A stretch of DNA of 64,000 nt from CAZOZZ01 sp965247425 (GCA_965247425.1 OZ252023.1:5890001-5954000); one strand, 5' to 3'. Shown: positions 54,701-64,000, numbered from the stretch's first letter. Numbers and translations: made by a program. The notes: generated by a model not told the origin, from the sequence alone.

Positions 54701-55240
54701 ATGAAGCACTTCTGTGGATTTCTCGTCCTGTTGTTCGTGATGTCGTCGTCTGCCCATGCAGCAGACTTTACTTTGTTCGGGGGCTTTCACCGACCCGGCA
54801 AACTGACCCTCGGTCAAGCATTGAATACGGCTACACCCGACCTCGGGATCTTGACGGATCCGAAAGACTTTGGTGTTTTCGGTGCTCGCCTGTTCCGATC
54901 CAACACCCCCGTCGGTGCCGAGTACACCGTAGCCTACAGCCCCAACTTTCTCGACAGCAACGCCAACGCTTTGATTTATAACGTGAACCTGCGGGCCAAT
55001 CTTCCCTCACCGGTGATCAGCCCATACGTCACCGCGGGCATCGGGGGGGTTCGCGCGGGCGGTAGCGGGCCGGCAGCCTTCGGTAACAAGTTGGCGTTCA
55101 ATTACGGAGGCGGCCTCAAGATCACGTTGATCGGTCCTATCGGTCTTCGCATTGATGCCCGCGGCTACAGGGTGCGTGGCGTGGAGGATCAGTCGCTGAA
55201 CCTCGTCGAAGCGAGTATCGGGCTGTCCTATTCTTTCTGA
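54701..55240 (+). CDS. Small outer-membrane beta-barrel protein
   Basis: A 179-residue exported barrel (signal peptide MKHFCGFLVLLFVMSSSAHA). Alternating strands run through the mature part (VGAEYTVAYSPNF; LIYNVNLRANLP; YVTAGIGGVRAGG; RIDARGYRVRG) and the protein ends in IGLSYSF, a C-terminal aromatic that fits BAM recognition. It resembles OmpX/OmpA-like eight-stranded barrels. It is divergent from the Omp85-like gene by about 70 bases. Confidence 0.83.
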   Translation: MKHFCGFLVLLFVMSSSAHAADFTLFGGFHRPGKLTLGQALNTATPDLGILTDPKDFGVFGARLFRSNTPVGAEYTVAYSPNFLDSNANALIYNVNLRANLPSPVISPYVTAGIGGVRAGGSGPAAFGNKLAFNYGGGLKITLIGPIGLRIDARGYRVRGVEDQSLNLVEASIGLSYSF

Positions 55241-55277
55241 CAGGCTTTCTTTCCTGCTTCCGCCCGTCTAACAGACA

Positions 55278-56486
55278 ATGGTGAAAACATCACGAATCGC
55301 CTTGTGCATGGCTCTATTCGTGGCCTTCTCCCAGGTCCCGCTGCTGTCGCCTTCGGCCTTATCCGTCGATCGCCTCAAGTCGACCGTCGAGTGGCTTTCC
55401 GATCCCGCTCTCGATGGCCGACAATCTCAGAGCCCCGGTGCGAAGGCTACCGCCGACTACCTTCTGGAACGGTTCACGGAACTCGGCCTTTCGGCCGAGC
55501 TGCAGGACATCGGGCCCGGCCGGAGGAATGTTGTCGCCAGGTGGGGCACCGCGGCGGCTCACCTCATCATCGGCGCTCACTATGACGGCCAGGGGATGGG
55601 ATATCGGTCGGCGAGCGACAATGCCGCCGGAGTCGCCGTCATGCTGGAGCTTGCGCGCGAACTGCGTGACGTGGAGCTACCGGTATCCCTTGTGTTCATC
55701 GCGTTCGACGACGAGGAGAGGGGGCTGAACGGGTCTCGTCACTACACCCGCGAGCCTGTTTATCCACTCGAGGATGCCAGGGCCGTCATCATCATGGACA
55801 CGTTGGGGCGCAGCTTCGTCGATCTCGAACGCTGGACTCTGGTTGTCTTTGGAACCGAGTTCTCGCCTGAACTGGCTTCCATCGTAGAGCGCCGGAGGAC
55901 ACCCGAAATGCTTCCGCTCGGAACGGACCTGCTCGGACCACGCAGCGACTTTGCGCCTTTCGCCGCGAATCAGGTGCCCTACCTGTTCTTCACCAATGCC
56001 ACGCACAAGGACTACCACGGTGGGGGAGATATTCCGGATCGGCTTCGGTATGACCGACTGCAATCGGATGCCGAGACGATCAAACAGATCGTTGTCGATA
56101 TCGCCTCTGCCGGGGACGAACCGACCTATCTCGATACACCTGTCTACCCGGACGGAGAGTACGATGAACTGGGTCATTTCCTGGACGCGATCGAAAACGA
56201 ACACGAGGACCTCTCACCGTCCTATCACGTCATGTTCGCCGATCTCCGTGAACGCCTCGAAGTCAGCCCCACCCGGGAGAACCTGGGCCTGGCGATTTCG
56301 ATCATGCTTTCCGCGGCCACCCCAAGGGTGTCGTCGTTCGCCTTGTCTTACCTGATCGGTCCCCTCTACGAGTCCGAGGGGAAGCGTGAGATCGCTGTGG
56401 CGGTGTATACCGAAGCCCTGAAATGGACCCCCAATCCATTCGCTCGAAAAACTCTCGAAGAGAAGATACAATCGCTTAAGCAATAA
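55278..56486 (+). CDS. Exported M28 family aminopeptidase, first of a pair
   Basis: A 402-residue peptidase with an N-terminal signal segment. The di-zinc site is seen in GAHYDGQG, ASDNAAGVAVMLELA, AFDDEERGLNGSRHY (catalytic and metal glutamates) and IIMDTLG. The last 100 residues are helical, perhaps TPR-like. It probably trims peptides in the periplasm. A second M28 gene follows after a repeat element. Confidence 0.9.
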   Translation: MVKTSRIALCMALFVAFSQVPLLSPSALSVDRLKSTVEWLSDPALDGRQSQSPGAKATADYLLERFTELGLSAELQDIGPGRRNVVARWGTAAAHLIIGAHYDGQGMGYRSASDNAAGVAVMLELARELRDVELPVSLVFIAFDDEERGLNGSRHYTREPVYPLEDARAVIIMDTLGRSFVDLERWTLVVFGTEFSPELASIVERRRTPEMLPLGTDLLGPRSDFAPFAANQVPYLFFTNATHKDYHGGGDIPDRLRYDRLQSDAETIKQIVVDIASAGDEPTYLDTPVYPDGEYDELGHFLDAIENEHEDLSPSYHVMFADLRERLEVSPTRENLGLAISIMLSAATPRVSSFALSYLIGPLYESEGKREIAVAVYTEALKWTPNPFARKTLEEKIQSLKQ

Positions 56487-56490
56487 AAGA

Positions 56491-56650
56491 CAGTGGTCAG
56501 TGGCCAGTGGTCAGTTTCCGAAAGCCGGATCTGGTCGCTGTTCCCTGATCCCGTCCGAAGTCCGTGGTCCGAGCCGGGGCCACAGTGTTCGATTTGTGGT
56601 GCTGGTTGCCGGCTCGCAACTGACCACTGACCACTGGCAACTGACCACTT
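56491..56650. repeat. Palindromic element with AGTGGTC-type arms
   Basis: The left arm (56491-56516) is CAGTGGTCAGTGGCCAGTGG and on; the right arm (56619-56650) is the inverse, AACTGACCACTGACCACTGG and on to GACCACTT. The units are seven bases with small variations. A spacer of about 100 bases separates the arms. It lies between the two M28 genes and ends 18 bases before the second start codon. Confidence 0.85.
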
Positions 56651-56668
56651 CCCCAAAAAGGAGCCCCC

Positions 56669-58303
56669 ATGAAGATCCGCATGTTCGTTCTGATTCTATC
56701 CGCTTTGTTTCTGGTCGGTTTTCAGGGAACAGACAAGGCGCCGGAGAACGACTCGATCCTGGAAGACGATCTTCGGGCCGACCTGTTCTTTCTTGCTTCC
56801 GACGCGATGAACGGTCGTCGAACCGACACGCCGGAGAACCGTCTGGCGGCCGAGTATGTGGCGTCCCGATTCCGCCGCATGGGGCTCCGGCCTGCGTCGG
56901 GTTCATCGTTCTTCCACAACTACAACCTGATGACGTCGACTCTCGGAGAAGACAACCTGCTTCAGGTCCTCGAAGGGGAGAACGCCATTCAACGTCTGCG
57001 GCCGGGTCAGGACTACTATCCTCTGAACTTCAGTGGAAGCGGAAGGGTTCGGGGATCGGTCGTCTTCGCGGGTTTTGGAATCGTTGCACCGGAACATTCG
57101 TATGACGATTTCAGGGGTGATGCGGTTGCCGGGAAGATCGTTCTGATCGTGGATCACGAACCGGGAGAGCGGGATCCGGATAGTCCCTTCGACGGGGTGG
57201 TGCGGGCCGAGGCTTCGAACTCTCTTCGAAAGGCGCTTTCCGCTCAAGCTAACGGGGCGCTGGCCGTCCTCTTCGTACAGGATGTTCATAACCACAACGA
57301 AGGGACCTTCACAGCCACCAACTACTGGCGTGAACGCCGATTTCCTCGCTACACGCTCGCCGAGTGGATGGAGAGTGTTCGAATACCGGCGGCCCAGATT
57401 TCACCCGCCCTTGCCGGGCAACTGCTTCGCGGAAGCGGAAGCACGCTCGAAGAGTTATCGGCTTCGTCCGAGAGTGACAGCGGCATCTCACCCGTCGTGA
57501 TCGAGGGACCCGAGGTCGAGCTGACGACGTCCATCAATCGCCGACCCATCCCGGACCGCAACGTGATCGGGATGCTCGAAGGTTCCGATCCGGATATGAA
57601 GGACGAGTTTGTGATCATTTGTGCTCACTATGACCATGACGGCGCCGATGGTAACCGCATTTTTGCCGGAGCCGACGACGATGGTTCGGGAACCGTCGGG
57701 TTGATCGAGATTGCCGAGGCGTATGCCACCGCCGCCCGAGCCGGCCAACGGCCGAAGCGAAGCATCCTGTTTGCCGCCTGGAACTCCGAAGAGCGCGGCT
57801 TGCTGGGTGCCTGGGCGTACACATTGAGACCCTCCGTACCGCTCGATCAGACCGTCGCGGTTCTGAACATGGACATGATCGGCCGGAACGAGGAGGTCCC
57901 GATCGGCGGCGGTGGCCGGTTCCGCGGCCTTGAAGTTCAGACTGCGGAGTCGAATGCCAACTCCATCAACATTCTCGGGACCACGTTCAGCGACGACATG
58001 AAGGAACTGGTCGAGCAGGCGAATCGCGGCATCGGCCTGGAGCTGAAGATGACCTACGACAACAACGCCTCCAACCTGATGCGTCGAAGCGACCAGTGGC
58101 CGTTCCTTCAGAGCGGCGTGCCCGCCCTTTTTTTCCACACCGGTCTTCATCCGGACTACCACACGCCGAACGATACACCCGAGAAGATCAATTATTCCAA
58201 GATGGAAAAGATCGTCCGTGTCGTCCATCAGATGAGCTGGGACCTGGCGCAACAAGGCCCGCGCCCCGAGTTGATCAAAGGCCCGGTCCGGTCGAATCAG
58301 TAG
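56669..58303 (+). CDS. Exported M28 family peptidase with PA domain insert
   Basis: A 544-residue peptidase with a signal peptide (MFVLILSALFLVGFQG region). Residues about 130-270 form a protease-associated domain (VRGSVVFAGFGIVAPEHSYDD), inserted as in Vibrio-type aminopeptidases. The di-zinc site is CAHYDHDG, AGADDDGSGTVGLIEIA, AAWNSEERGLLGAWAY and VLNMDMIGR. The C-terminal HTGLHPDYHTPNDTPE carries the last histidine ligand. A ribosome binding site AAAAAGGAG precedes the ATG. Confidence 0.92.
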   Translation: MKIRMFVLILSALFLVGFQGTDKAPENDSILEDDLRADLFFLASDAMNGRRTDTPENRLAAEYVASRFRRMGLRPASGSSFFHNYNLMTSTLGEDNLLQVLEGENAIQRLRPGQDYYPLNFSGSGRVRGSVVFAGFGIVAPEHSYDDFRGDAVAGKIVLIVDHEPGERDPDSPFDGVVRAEASNSLRKALSAQANGALAVLFVQDVHNHNEGTFTATNYWRERRFPRYTLAEWMESVRIPAAQISPALAGQLLRGSGSTLEELSASSESDSGISPVVIEGPEVELTTSINRRPIPDRNVIGMLEGSDPDMKDEFVIICAHYDHDGADGNRIFAGADDDGSGTVGLIEIAEAYATAARAGQRPKRSILFAAWNSEERGLLGAWAYTLRPSVPLDQTVAVLNMDMIGRNEEVPIGGGGRFRGLEVQTAESNANSINILGTTFSDDMKELVEQANRGIGLELKMTYDNNASNLMRRSDQWPFLQSGVPALFFHTGLHPDYHTPNDTPEKINYSKMEKIVRVVHQMSWDLAQQGPRPELIKGPVRSNQ

Positions 58304-58311
58304 GACGGAAG

Positions 58312-58524
58312 TTTTTTCGACGCAGAGGCGCAAAGACGCAGAGTGAGTTTGTCTCGCTTAACGGTTGACTTCACTTGAGCCTGCTGCAGTTCGAAGCACG
58401 AAACATTTCGGGTTCGTTTTCTCCGTGTTGAAAAAACTCTGGCGCCCTACCCAAATCTAGGGTTCAGGCCGCCGTCTACGGGAAGAAAAGAAAAAAACTC
58501 TGCGTCTTTGCGTCTCTGGGTCGA
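58312..58524. repeat. Octamer-arm palindromic element, copy 7
   Basis: The left arm (58312-58344) is TTTTTTCGACGCAGAGGCGC then AAAGACGCAGAG; the right arm (58493-58524) is CTCTGCGTCTTTGCGTCTCT ending GGGTCGAT. The spacer is about 150 bases. It lies between the M28 gene and the tetR promoter. Confidence 0.88.
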
Positions 58525-58589
58525 TCCCCCCTTCACATTCAATAATCTGCCTGAATTGAACGATTTAAGCATATTGTTCAATCAATCGC

Positions 58590-58619
58590 TTGAATCGTTT
58601 GCTTGGGGTTTGCTACCCT
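58590..58619 (+). promoter_or_regulatory. Candidate promoter of the tetR-efflux operon
   Basis: TTGAAT (58590-58595), an 18-base spacer and TACCCT (58614-58619, preceded by TGC as in an extended -10) lie directly before the tetR ATG at 58626. Initiation at the normal distance would fall on the start codon itself. The repeated AATC/GATT stretches near 58577-58600 (ATCAATCGCTTGAATCG) form an imperfect palindrome that could be the TetR operator. Confidence 0.45.
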
Positions 58620-58625
58620 CAAGCT

Positions 58626-59297
58626 ATGTCAGACACCAAAGAACAGATTCTCGACGCAGCCGAGTCTCTCTTCGCGGAGCACGGAATCAAGGCGGTCGCC
58701 CTCCGGCAGATCATCACCGAGGCGGGGGTGAATTCAGCGGCAATCCACTATCATTTCGGTTCCAAAGAGAAGCTCGTGAGAGCTGTTTTTGCCCGGCGAA
58801 TAGAACCTCTGAACCGAGAACGGTTGGCCCTTCTGGACAATGCTGAAGACCGCGCGGGCGATGGGCCGCTGCCCATCGAAGACATCATGTACGCTCTGGT
58901 GGCCCCCGCCTTTCGTCTTCGAGGCAGAGAGGAGGGTGCTCGGTTCATGCGTCTGATCGGCCGCATTTCTTCGGAAACGGGTTACATGGAGGTGCTCTTC
59001 AACGAGTTCTTTCAGACTCTTAACCGGCGAATTACATCCGCCTGTCGAAAGGCGTTGCCGCATCTCTCGGAACGGGATCGCGTCTGGCGCATTCACCTGG
59101 CGGTTGGCGCGATGATGCACACACTGCGAGAGAACGAATGGATCTGTCGCTCCACCGATGGCTTATGCGACACCTCCGATGTCGAAGGTTCTATCCGGCA
59201 GATCGTTCACTTCATGGCAGCCGGCATGGGAGCTCCGGCCCTGGAAACCGGGGGCGGGGAAGAAGTCCTCGTACCGTCGGTGGGGAAAGAAGCATGA
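58626..59297 (+). CDS. TetR/AcrR family transcriptional regulator
   Basis: A 223-residue repressor. The N-terminal HTH is clear: KEQILDAAESLFAEHGIKAV, then ALRQIITEAGVNSAAIHYHFGSKEKLVRAVF. The C-terminal ligand domain is of the type with IHLAVGAMMHTL. It is the first gene of the efflux operon, overlapping the outer-membrane factor by four bases (ATGA), and probably represses it. The inducer is unknown. Confidence 0.93.
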   Translation: MSDTKEQILDAAESLFAEHGIKAVALRQIITEAGVNSAAIHYHFGSKEKLVRAVFARRIEPLNRERLALLDNAEDRAGDGPLPIEDIMYALVAPAFRLRGREEGARFMRLIGRISSETGYMEVLFNEFFQTLNRRITSACRKALPHLSERDRVWRIHLAVGAMMHTLRENEWICRSTDGLCDTSDVEGSIRQIVHFMAAGMGAPALETGGGEEVLVPSVGKEA

Positions 59298-60760
59298 GGC
59301 CCTGGGTCCGAAGCGTCGTCTTGCTGAGTACCGTGGCCCTGGTCGGCTGTACGCGGCAATTGCCGCCGCCCGAGCACACCTTCAGGGTGATTGCGCCGGA
59401 CCAGTGGAGCGGCGGGGAACTGACCCCCGTGCCGTCCGGGACGGACTGGTGGACGTATTTTGGCAACGCGGAACTGGAACGCATCATCGGAGAGGCTCTC
59501 GAGAGCAATCACGACCTGCGCGCGGCGGCTGCGCGAATCGAGGCAGCCCGCGCGGATGCCGTCATCGCCGGAGCGCCTTTGCTGCCCGACGCGAACGTGA
59601 CGGTAAACCGGAGCCAGCAGCGTCAGAACTTCATTGGTTTCCCGATATCGGGGAGAGAGGGCGACGTTCTGAGTACGACGTCCACGAACTACGGCCTGCG
59701 AGTGAACGCCAGCTGGGAGCTGGACTTGTGGGGCCGGATTCGATCAGGCGAGAGTGCTGCCCTCACTAACACACGGATTCGCTTCGCCGACCTGGCGACG
59801 GCCCGGTTGTCGTTGGGCGGTCAGGTTGCCAAGGTCTGGTTTGGGGCGGTTGAAGCACAGCGGCAGCTCGACCTGGCTGAAGCGACCCTGGAAAGCTTTC
59901 GGGTCTCGTCCGAGCGCGTCCGGGCCCGATTCCAGGGCGGCCTTCGTCCTTCGCTCGATCTGCGGCTGGCCCTGACGGAGGTGGCCCGGGCCGAGGCGGC
60001 TCTCGAGCAGCGACTCGAGCAGAGGGACCGTGGTATACGCCAGCTCGAAGCTCTGATGGGAAGGTACCCGTCGGGTCAGTACGCTCTCGGGGCCGGTCTG
60101 CCCACGCTTCCGGATGTGATTCCGGGAGGATTGCCCGCTGAACTGGTCCATCGCCGCCCCGACCTCGTTGCCGCCGAATTGCAACTGGTCGCCGCCGACA
60201 CGCGGATTGCCGAGGCGCAAGCCGATCTGCGCCCCCGGTTCAGCCTGACCTCCGGCACGGGAACGTCGAGCGGCAGCCTGATAGACCTGATCGACAACGA
60301 CCTGTTCGTCTGGAACTTCGTCGGCAACCTTGTGCAGCCGCTGTTCAACAACGGCCGGTTGAAAGCTGCCGTGGTTCGCAACGAGAGCCTGGCCGAAGAA
60401 GCCGTGGCCAACTATGAGAGCCGCCTGCTCGAATCCTATCGGGAGGTTGAATCGGCGCTCGGGGCCGAAGACGTTCTCCGACGTCGGGAGCGGGCTCTCG
60501 AAGAAGCCGTTCTGCAGTCGAGTGCGGCCCGCACACTCGCCGAGCGGCGATATCAGGCGGGATTGACCGACATCATCACCGTCCTGTCGGCTCAACGCAC
60601 TGCATACAACTCCGAAAGCCAGTTGCTCGGTATCCGGCGCACACGTCTGGACAACAGGGTCGATCTGCATCTTGCGCTCGGAGGGGGGTTCGACATGGAC
60701 GACGTCCCCTCGGAGGCCGAAGAGCGACAGACTACTTTGACTGAAGGTGGAAACAAGTGA
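59294..60760 (+). CDS. Outer-membrane efflux lipoprotein (NodT/OprM, TolC family)
   Basis: A 488-residue outer-membrane factor. The signal ends in a lipobox (LVGC, residues about 17-20), so the mature protein is a lipoprotein. Two TolC-type repeats follow with the typical stretches SWELDLWGRIRSGES, LPAELVHRRPDLVAAE and QPLFNNGRLKAAV. It forms the trimeric exit channel for the pump encoded downstream. The start at 59294 is fixed by the ATGA overlap with tetR and the lipobox distance. Confidence 0.94.
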   Translation: MRPWVRSVVLLSTVALVGCTRQLPPPEHTFRVIAPDQWSGGELTPVPSGTDWWTYFGNAELERIIGEALESNHDLRAAAARIEAARADAVIAGAPLLPDANVTVNRSQQRQNFIGFPISGREGDVLSTTSTNYGLRVNASWELDLWGRIRSGESAALTNTRIRFADLATARLSLGGQVAKVWFGAVEAQRQLDLAEATLESFRVSSERVRARFQGGLRPSLDLRLALTEVARAEAALEQRLEQRDRGIRQLEALMGRYPSGQYALGAGLPTLPDVIPGGLPAELVHRRPDLVAAELQLVAADTRIAEAQADLRPRFSLTSGTGTSSGSLIDLIDNDLFVWNFVGNLVQPLFNNGRLKAAVVRNESLAEEAVANYESRLLESYREVESALGAEDVLRRRERALEEAVLQSSAARTLAERRYQAGLTDIITVLSAQRTAYNSESQLLGIRRTRLDNRVDLHLALGGGFDMDDVPSEAEERQTTLTEGGNK

Positions 60761-61962
60761 TTAAGCTGATTCTTCGGATCATCCTTCCGATTCTTGTCCT
60801 GGCTGGGGCCGGGTACGCGACGGTGACGATGATCCGTAACCGGCCCGTTCCGGAAACTCGCGTGGCTGAGATACCCCTCCCTCTCGTGGAGACCATAAAG
60901 GCGGGTTACTCCAACGTCACCCTCAGCGTGTTTGCCGAGGGGACCGTCGCGCCGAGGACCGTGAGTGAGCTGACGCCGGAAGTGGCGGGCCGCGTCGTCG
61001 AGGTGGCCGACTCGCTTGTCGTCGGAGGGTTCTTCGAAGAGGGTGACGTGCTGCTCCGGCTCGATGCCCGGGATTACGAACTTGCCGTGACTCGGGGCCA
61101 GTCGGCGATTGCCCAGGCACAACTACGACTGGAGACGGAACGTCAGGAGGCCGCCGTCGCCATGGTGGAGTGGGAACTGCTGGGTTCCGGTCGCCCGACG
61201 CCGCTGGCGATGCGGGAACCCCAGATCGCCGAAGCCCTGGCGGCTCTGGCTTCCGCCCAAGCAGCGCTCCAGCAGTCCGAATATGATCTGGAGCGAACGG
61301 TTGTCGTCGCGCCTTTTGCGGGACGAGTCCGGGCTGAACGCATCGACATCGGTCAGTTCGTCGCCCGCGGCAATTCCGTGGCGACGCTCTACGCCATCGA
61401 CTCGGCCGAGGTTCGGCTATCGATCCCCGACTCGGAACTGGCATTCCTGAACCTCCCTCTGGCTTACCGTGACGGGAGCCCGGGGGCCGGAGAGATCCCG
61501 GATCCCCGGGTGATTCTACGGTCCCGGTTTGCCGGGCGGGATCACGAGTGGAGAGGGAGAGTGGTGCGGACCGAAGGCGAAATCGACCCTGGCACCCGCA
61601 TGGTCCACGCCATCGCGCGCATCGAAGATCCATACGCGAGGGGAAGCGATCCGACCCGGCCGCCGCTGGCCATCGGGATGTTCGTTGAGGCCGAAATCAT
61701 CGGCCGTCGTTCCGGTCCCGTCGTGGTGCTGCCCCGAACCGTGCTTCGGGGGGTGGACCGCGTTTTGACCGTCGACAGTGCCGGTCACATTCGCTTCAGG
61801 CAAGTGGAACTGTTCCGACTCGAACGAGAACGAATCCTGGTCGCGTCCGGAATCGAAGAGGGCGACCGCATTATCGTCTCCCCGCTCGAGAACGCGGTCG
61901 ATGGGATGGCGGTCCGAGTCTCCGACCCCTCCGAAGAAGAGGACCGGCATGAACAGGAGTAA
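60757..61962 (+). CDS. RND efflux periplasmic adaptor subunit
   Basis: A 401-residue membrane fusion protein. It has an N-terminal membrane anchor (LILRIILPILVLAGAGYATV), a lipoyl/hairpin region (ALASAQAALQQSEYDLERTV), a beta-barrel domain and a proximal domain with VVLPRTVLRG. It bridges the permease and the outer-membrane channel. The start is GTG in a GTGA overlap with the previous gene. Confidence 0.93.
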   Translation: MIKLILRIILPILVLAGAGYATVTMIRNRPVPETRVAEIPLPLVETIKAGYSNVTLSVFAEGTVAPRTVSELTPEVAGRVVEVADSLVVGGFFEEGDVLLRLDARDYELAVTRGQSAIAQAQLRLETERQEAAVAMVEWELLGSGRPTPLAMREPQIAEALAALASAQAALQQSEYDLERTVVVAPFAGRVRAERIDIGQFVARGNSVATLYAIDSAEVRLSIPDSELAFLNLPLAYRDGSPGAGEIPDPRVILRSRFAGRDHEWRGRVVRTEGEIDPGTRMVHAIARIEDPYARGSDPTRPPLAIGMFVEAEIIGRRSGPVVVLPRTVLRGVDRVLTVDSAGHIRFRQVELFRLERERILVASGIEEGDRIIVSPLENAVDGMAVRVSDPSEEEDRHEQE

Positions 61963-61965
61963 TCG

Positions 61966-64000
61966 ATGAAGACACTGATCCACTGGTTTGCCAACAACGG
62001 GGTGGTTGCCAACCTCCTGATGATGGTCATCATCGCGCTCGGTTTGATGGGCGTGTCGGGAGTCAATCAGGAAGTTTTTCCCACGTTTGAGGCTGAACTC
62101 ATTTCGGTTGCCGTTCCGTATCGCGGTGCCGCGCCCGAGGAAGTGGAAGAAGCCGTCTGTGTTCGCATCGAAGAGGCCATCCAGGGTCTGGAGGGCGTGA
62201 AGCGAATGACCTCGACGGCGGCGGAAGGTGCGGGATCGGTTCTGGTCGAGGTCGAGACGGGTTACGACATTCGTGAATTGCTCGACGACATCAAGGCGCG
62301 CGTTGACGCGATCTCAACCTTCCCGCTCGAGACCGAGAAGCCTGTCGTTCAGGAGTTGGTGCCTCGTTTGCAGGTTATCAACGTCTCCTTATACGGGGAC
62401 ACGGATGAGTTGACTCTAAAACGTCTGGGAGAAAAGGTGCGGGACGACCTCACGGCCCTTCCCGAGATCAGTCAGGCGGACCTGAAGAGCGTCCGGCCCT
62501 ACGAGGTTTCCATCGAGGTTTCAGAAGACGCTCTCCGGCGTCATGGAATCACCTTCGACGAAGTGACGCAGGCGGTCCGGCGCTCTTCGCTGGACATGCC
62601 GGGAGGATCGGTCAAAGCGGAATCCGGCGAAATACTGCTCCGGACGAAGGGACAGGCCTATCGCGGTGAAGAATTCGAAGATCTGACCCTGCTGACACGA
62701 GCGGACGGAAGCCGGTTGCGACTGGCGGACGTCGCCCGGGTCGTGGACGGCTTCGAAGAGACCGACCAGCAGTCCCGTTTCGACGGCCAGCCGACCGTGA
62801 TGATCCAGGTATACCGGGTTGGGGACGAAGACACGCCCGATGTCGCCGCCGCGGTTCATCGCTTCGTCGCCCAGGTGCGGCCAACCCTTCCTCCAGGCAT
62901 CTCCATCGCCACCTGGCAGGACAGTTCGGTGATGCTCGGGGAGCGGAGAGACCTGCTGGTGCGCAACGGTATGAACGGGTTGTTCCTGGTGTTTATCGTA
63001 CTCACGCTGTTCCTGAGGATGCGCCTGGCCATGTGGGTCGTGATCGGGATTCCGGTGGCTTTTCTCGGTGCGTTCGCGACCATGCCGTACACAGGCATCA
63101 CGATCAACATGATGACGCTCTTTGCATTCATCCTTGTCCTGGGAATCGTGGTGGATGACGCCATCATCGTCGCCGAACGTATCCATTCCCGGCAGGATGC
63201 GGGCGATCGGGGGTTGAAGGGCGCCATTCTCGGTACGCAAGAGGTTGCGCTCCCCGTCATATTCGGTGTTCTGACGACAATGGTCGCGTTTTCGCCATTC
63301 ATGATGGTTCCAGGTCTGATCGGAAACTTCACGCGGGCCATCCCACTCATCGTCATCCCGGTCCTGGCTTTTTCGGTGATCGAATCGCAGTTTGTGCTGC
63401 CATTCCACTTGTCGCACCACAAGGAACCGCCGCGAATCCGCAAGAAGGCCCTCTTAATCCGAGCTTGGGACGGTTTTTTTACCGGTTTCGGCCGAGCCGT
63501 GGACTGGTTCATCCAGTCTGTATACAGGCCGGTGCTCGAGTTTGCGCTGGGATGGCGATACCTGACGGCGGCCCTCGGCATCTCGTCCCTGCTCCTGGCC
63601 GCGGGACTGATACAGGGAGGCGTCGTCGAGTTCGTCTTCTTCCCGCAAATGGATTCGGACAACGTCGTGGTCAAGCTCACGATGCCGCAGGAGACACCGT
63701 CCGAGGTCACGGCCTCCGCCGTCGAGAGCATCGAAAGCACAGTGCTCGAACTGGGCGCCGATCTGGCGGGCCAGCACGGGTACCCACTGTTTACTCACGT
63801 TCTTTCCAGTGTTGGAGAGCAACCTTCATCCAACGCGGGCCCAGGGAATCCGGGAATCGCCCCATCGCGATCCTATCTTGGTGAAGTGAACATCGAACTT
63901 GTTTCCGGTGAAGGACGGCCCTACTCGAGCGCACAGATCACGACCATGCTGCGGGAACGCCTGGACCCGATTCCCGGAGCGGTCGAATTGGAACTCGTCA
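61966..64000 (+). CDS. RND efflux permease, AcrB/MexB-like (cut by window end)
   Basis: The first 678 codons of an inner-membrane proton-driven pump of about 1,000 residues. It begins MKTLIHWFANNGVVANLLMM, with the first membrane helix. The porter region follows and then FVFIVLTLFLRMRL-like helices; the helix-4 pair of aspartates needed for proton transfer is in GIVVDDAIIVAERIHS. The start lies three bases after the adaptor stop. The reading frame is open at base 64000, so the end is not seen. The lineage is closer to the heavy/unspecific RND branch with VNQEVFPTFE than to classic AcrB. Confidence 0.93.
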   Translation, partial: MKTLIHWFANNGVVANLLMMVIIALGLMGVSGVNQEVFPTFEAELISVAVPYRGAAPEEVEEAVCVRIEEAIQGLEGVKRMTSTAAEGAGSVLVEVETGYDIRELLDDIKARVDAISTFPLETEKPVVQELVPRLQVINVSLYGDTDELTLKRLGEKVRDDLTALPEISQADLKSVRPYEVSIEVSEDALRRHGITFDEVTQAVRRSSLDMPGGSVKAESGEILLRTKGQAYRGEEFEDLTLLTRADGSRLRLADVARVVDGFEETDQQSRFDGQPTVMIQVYRVGDEDTPDVAAAVHRFVAQVRPTLPPGISIATWQDSSVMLGERRDLLVRNGMNGLFLVFIVLTLFLRMRLAMWVVIGIPVAFLGAFATMPYTGITINMMTLFAFILVLGIVVDDAIIVAERIHSRQDAGDRGLKGAILGTQEVALPVIFGVLTTMVAFSPFMMVPGLIGNFTRAIPLIVIPVLAFSVIESQFVLPFHLSHHKEPPRIRKKALLIRAWDGFFTGFGRAVDWFIQSVYRPVLEFALGWRYLTAALGISSLLLAAGLIQGGVVEFVFFPQMDSDNVVVKLTMPQETPSEVTASAVESIESTVLELGADLAGQHGYPLFTHVLSSVGEQPSSNAGPGNPGIAPSRSYLGEVNIELVSGEGRPYSSAQITTMLRERLDPIPGAVELELV

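Overview
The window looks like a chromosomal segment of a Gram-negative bacterium of moderately high GC. Lipid A-type acyltransferase, outer-membrane barrels, a TolC-like factor and an RND pump indicate an outer membrane. The mix of exported S55, M28 and M1-like peptidases, a peri-core microcompartment locus and many dispersed palindromic repeats suggests Acidobacteriota or a related lineage. That placement is inference from gene content; no rRNA gene is present to fix it.

Layout. 0.5-9.4 kb: RRM protein, tRNA-Asn, a Nudix/metallo-beta-lactamase fusion, a DUF2975-HTH-Smr operon, miaB, fmdB-rnz, proline dehydrogenase and PBP4. 9.6-16.8 kb: csrA, a histone-H1-like/TPR protein, yvcK, glmS and pcrA. 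16.9-21.6 kb: a compact microcompartment operon (class II aldolase with a candidate encapsulation tail, one hexamer shell gene, three pentamer shell genes) that runs by overlap into ruvA-ruvB and a dicarboxylate/amino-acid symporter. 21.7-26.1 kb, minus strand: a DUF4143 ATPase, then a cyclase-enolase-hypothetical-VOC operon. 26.4-33.9 kb: a GspE/PilB ATPase, a J-domain protein, a membrane-anchored TPR protein, glcDEF and htpX. 34.2-38.4 kb: acyltransferase, ArnT-like glycosyltransferase, a frameshifted barrel gene and mobA. 38.8-44.9 kb: three exported proteins (S55 peptidase, beta-propeller, degenerate M1 peptidase). 45.1-54.6 kb: guaB-secA, M23 peptidase, DUF3810, creatininase-like protein and a TPR-Omp85-type barrel protein. 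54.7-64 kb: small barrel, two M28 peptidases, and a tetR-outer membrane factor-adaptor-RND permease operon cut by the window end.

The unusual features are the noncoding elements and the microcompartment locus. A 298-bp element occurs twice in opposite orientation, with 33-bp terminal inverted repeats and two internal hairpins, so it can fold as a three-way junction. One copy supplies the stop codon of rnz, and a small hairpin with the same ends overlaps the stop codon of pcrA. A second family, with arms made of the tandem octamer RCGCARAG, occurs seven times between genes, once with a related element nested inside. At least two further inverted-repeat families are present. The microcompartment locus lacks the aldehyde dehydrogenase and phosphotransacylase expected in a full metabolosome, so it is probably a partial locus whose other enzymes lie elsewhere.
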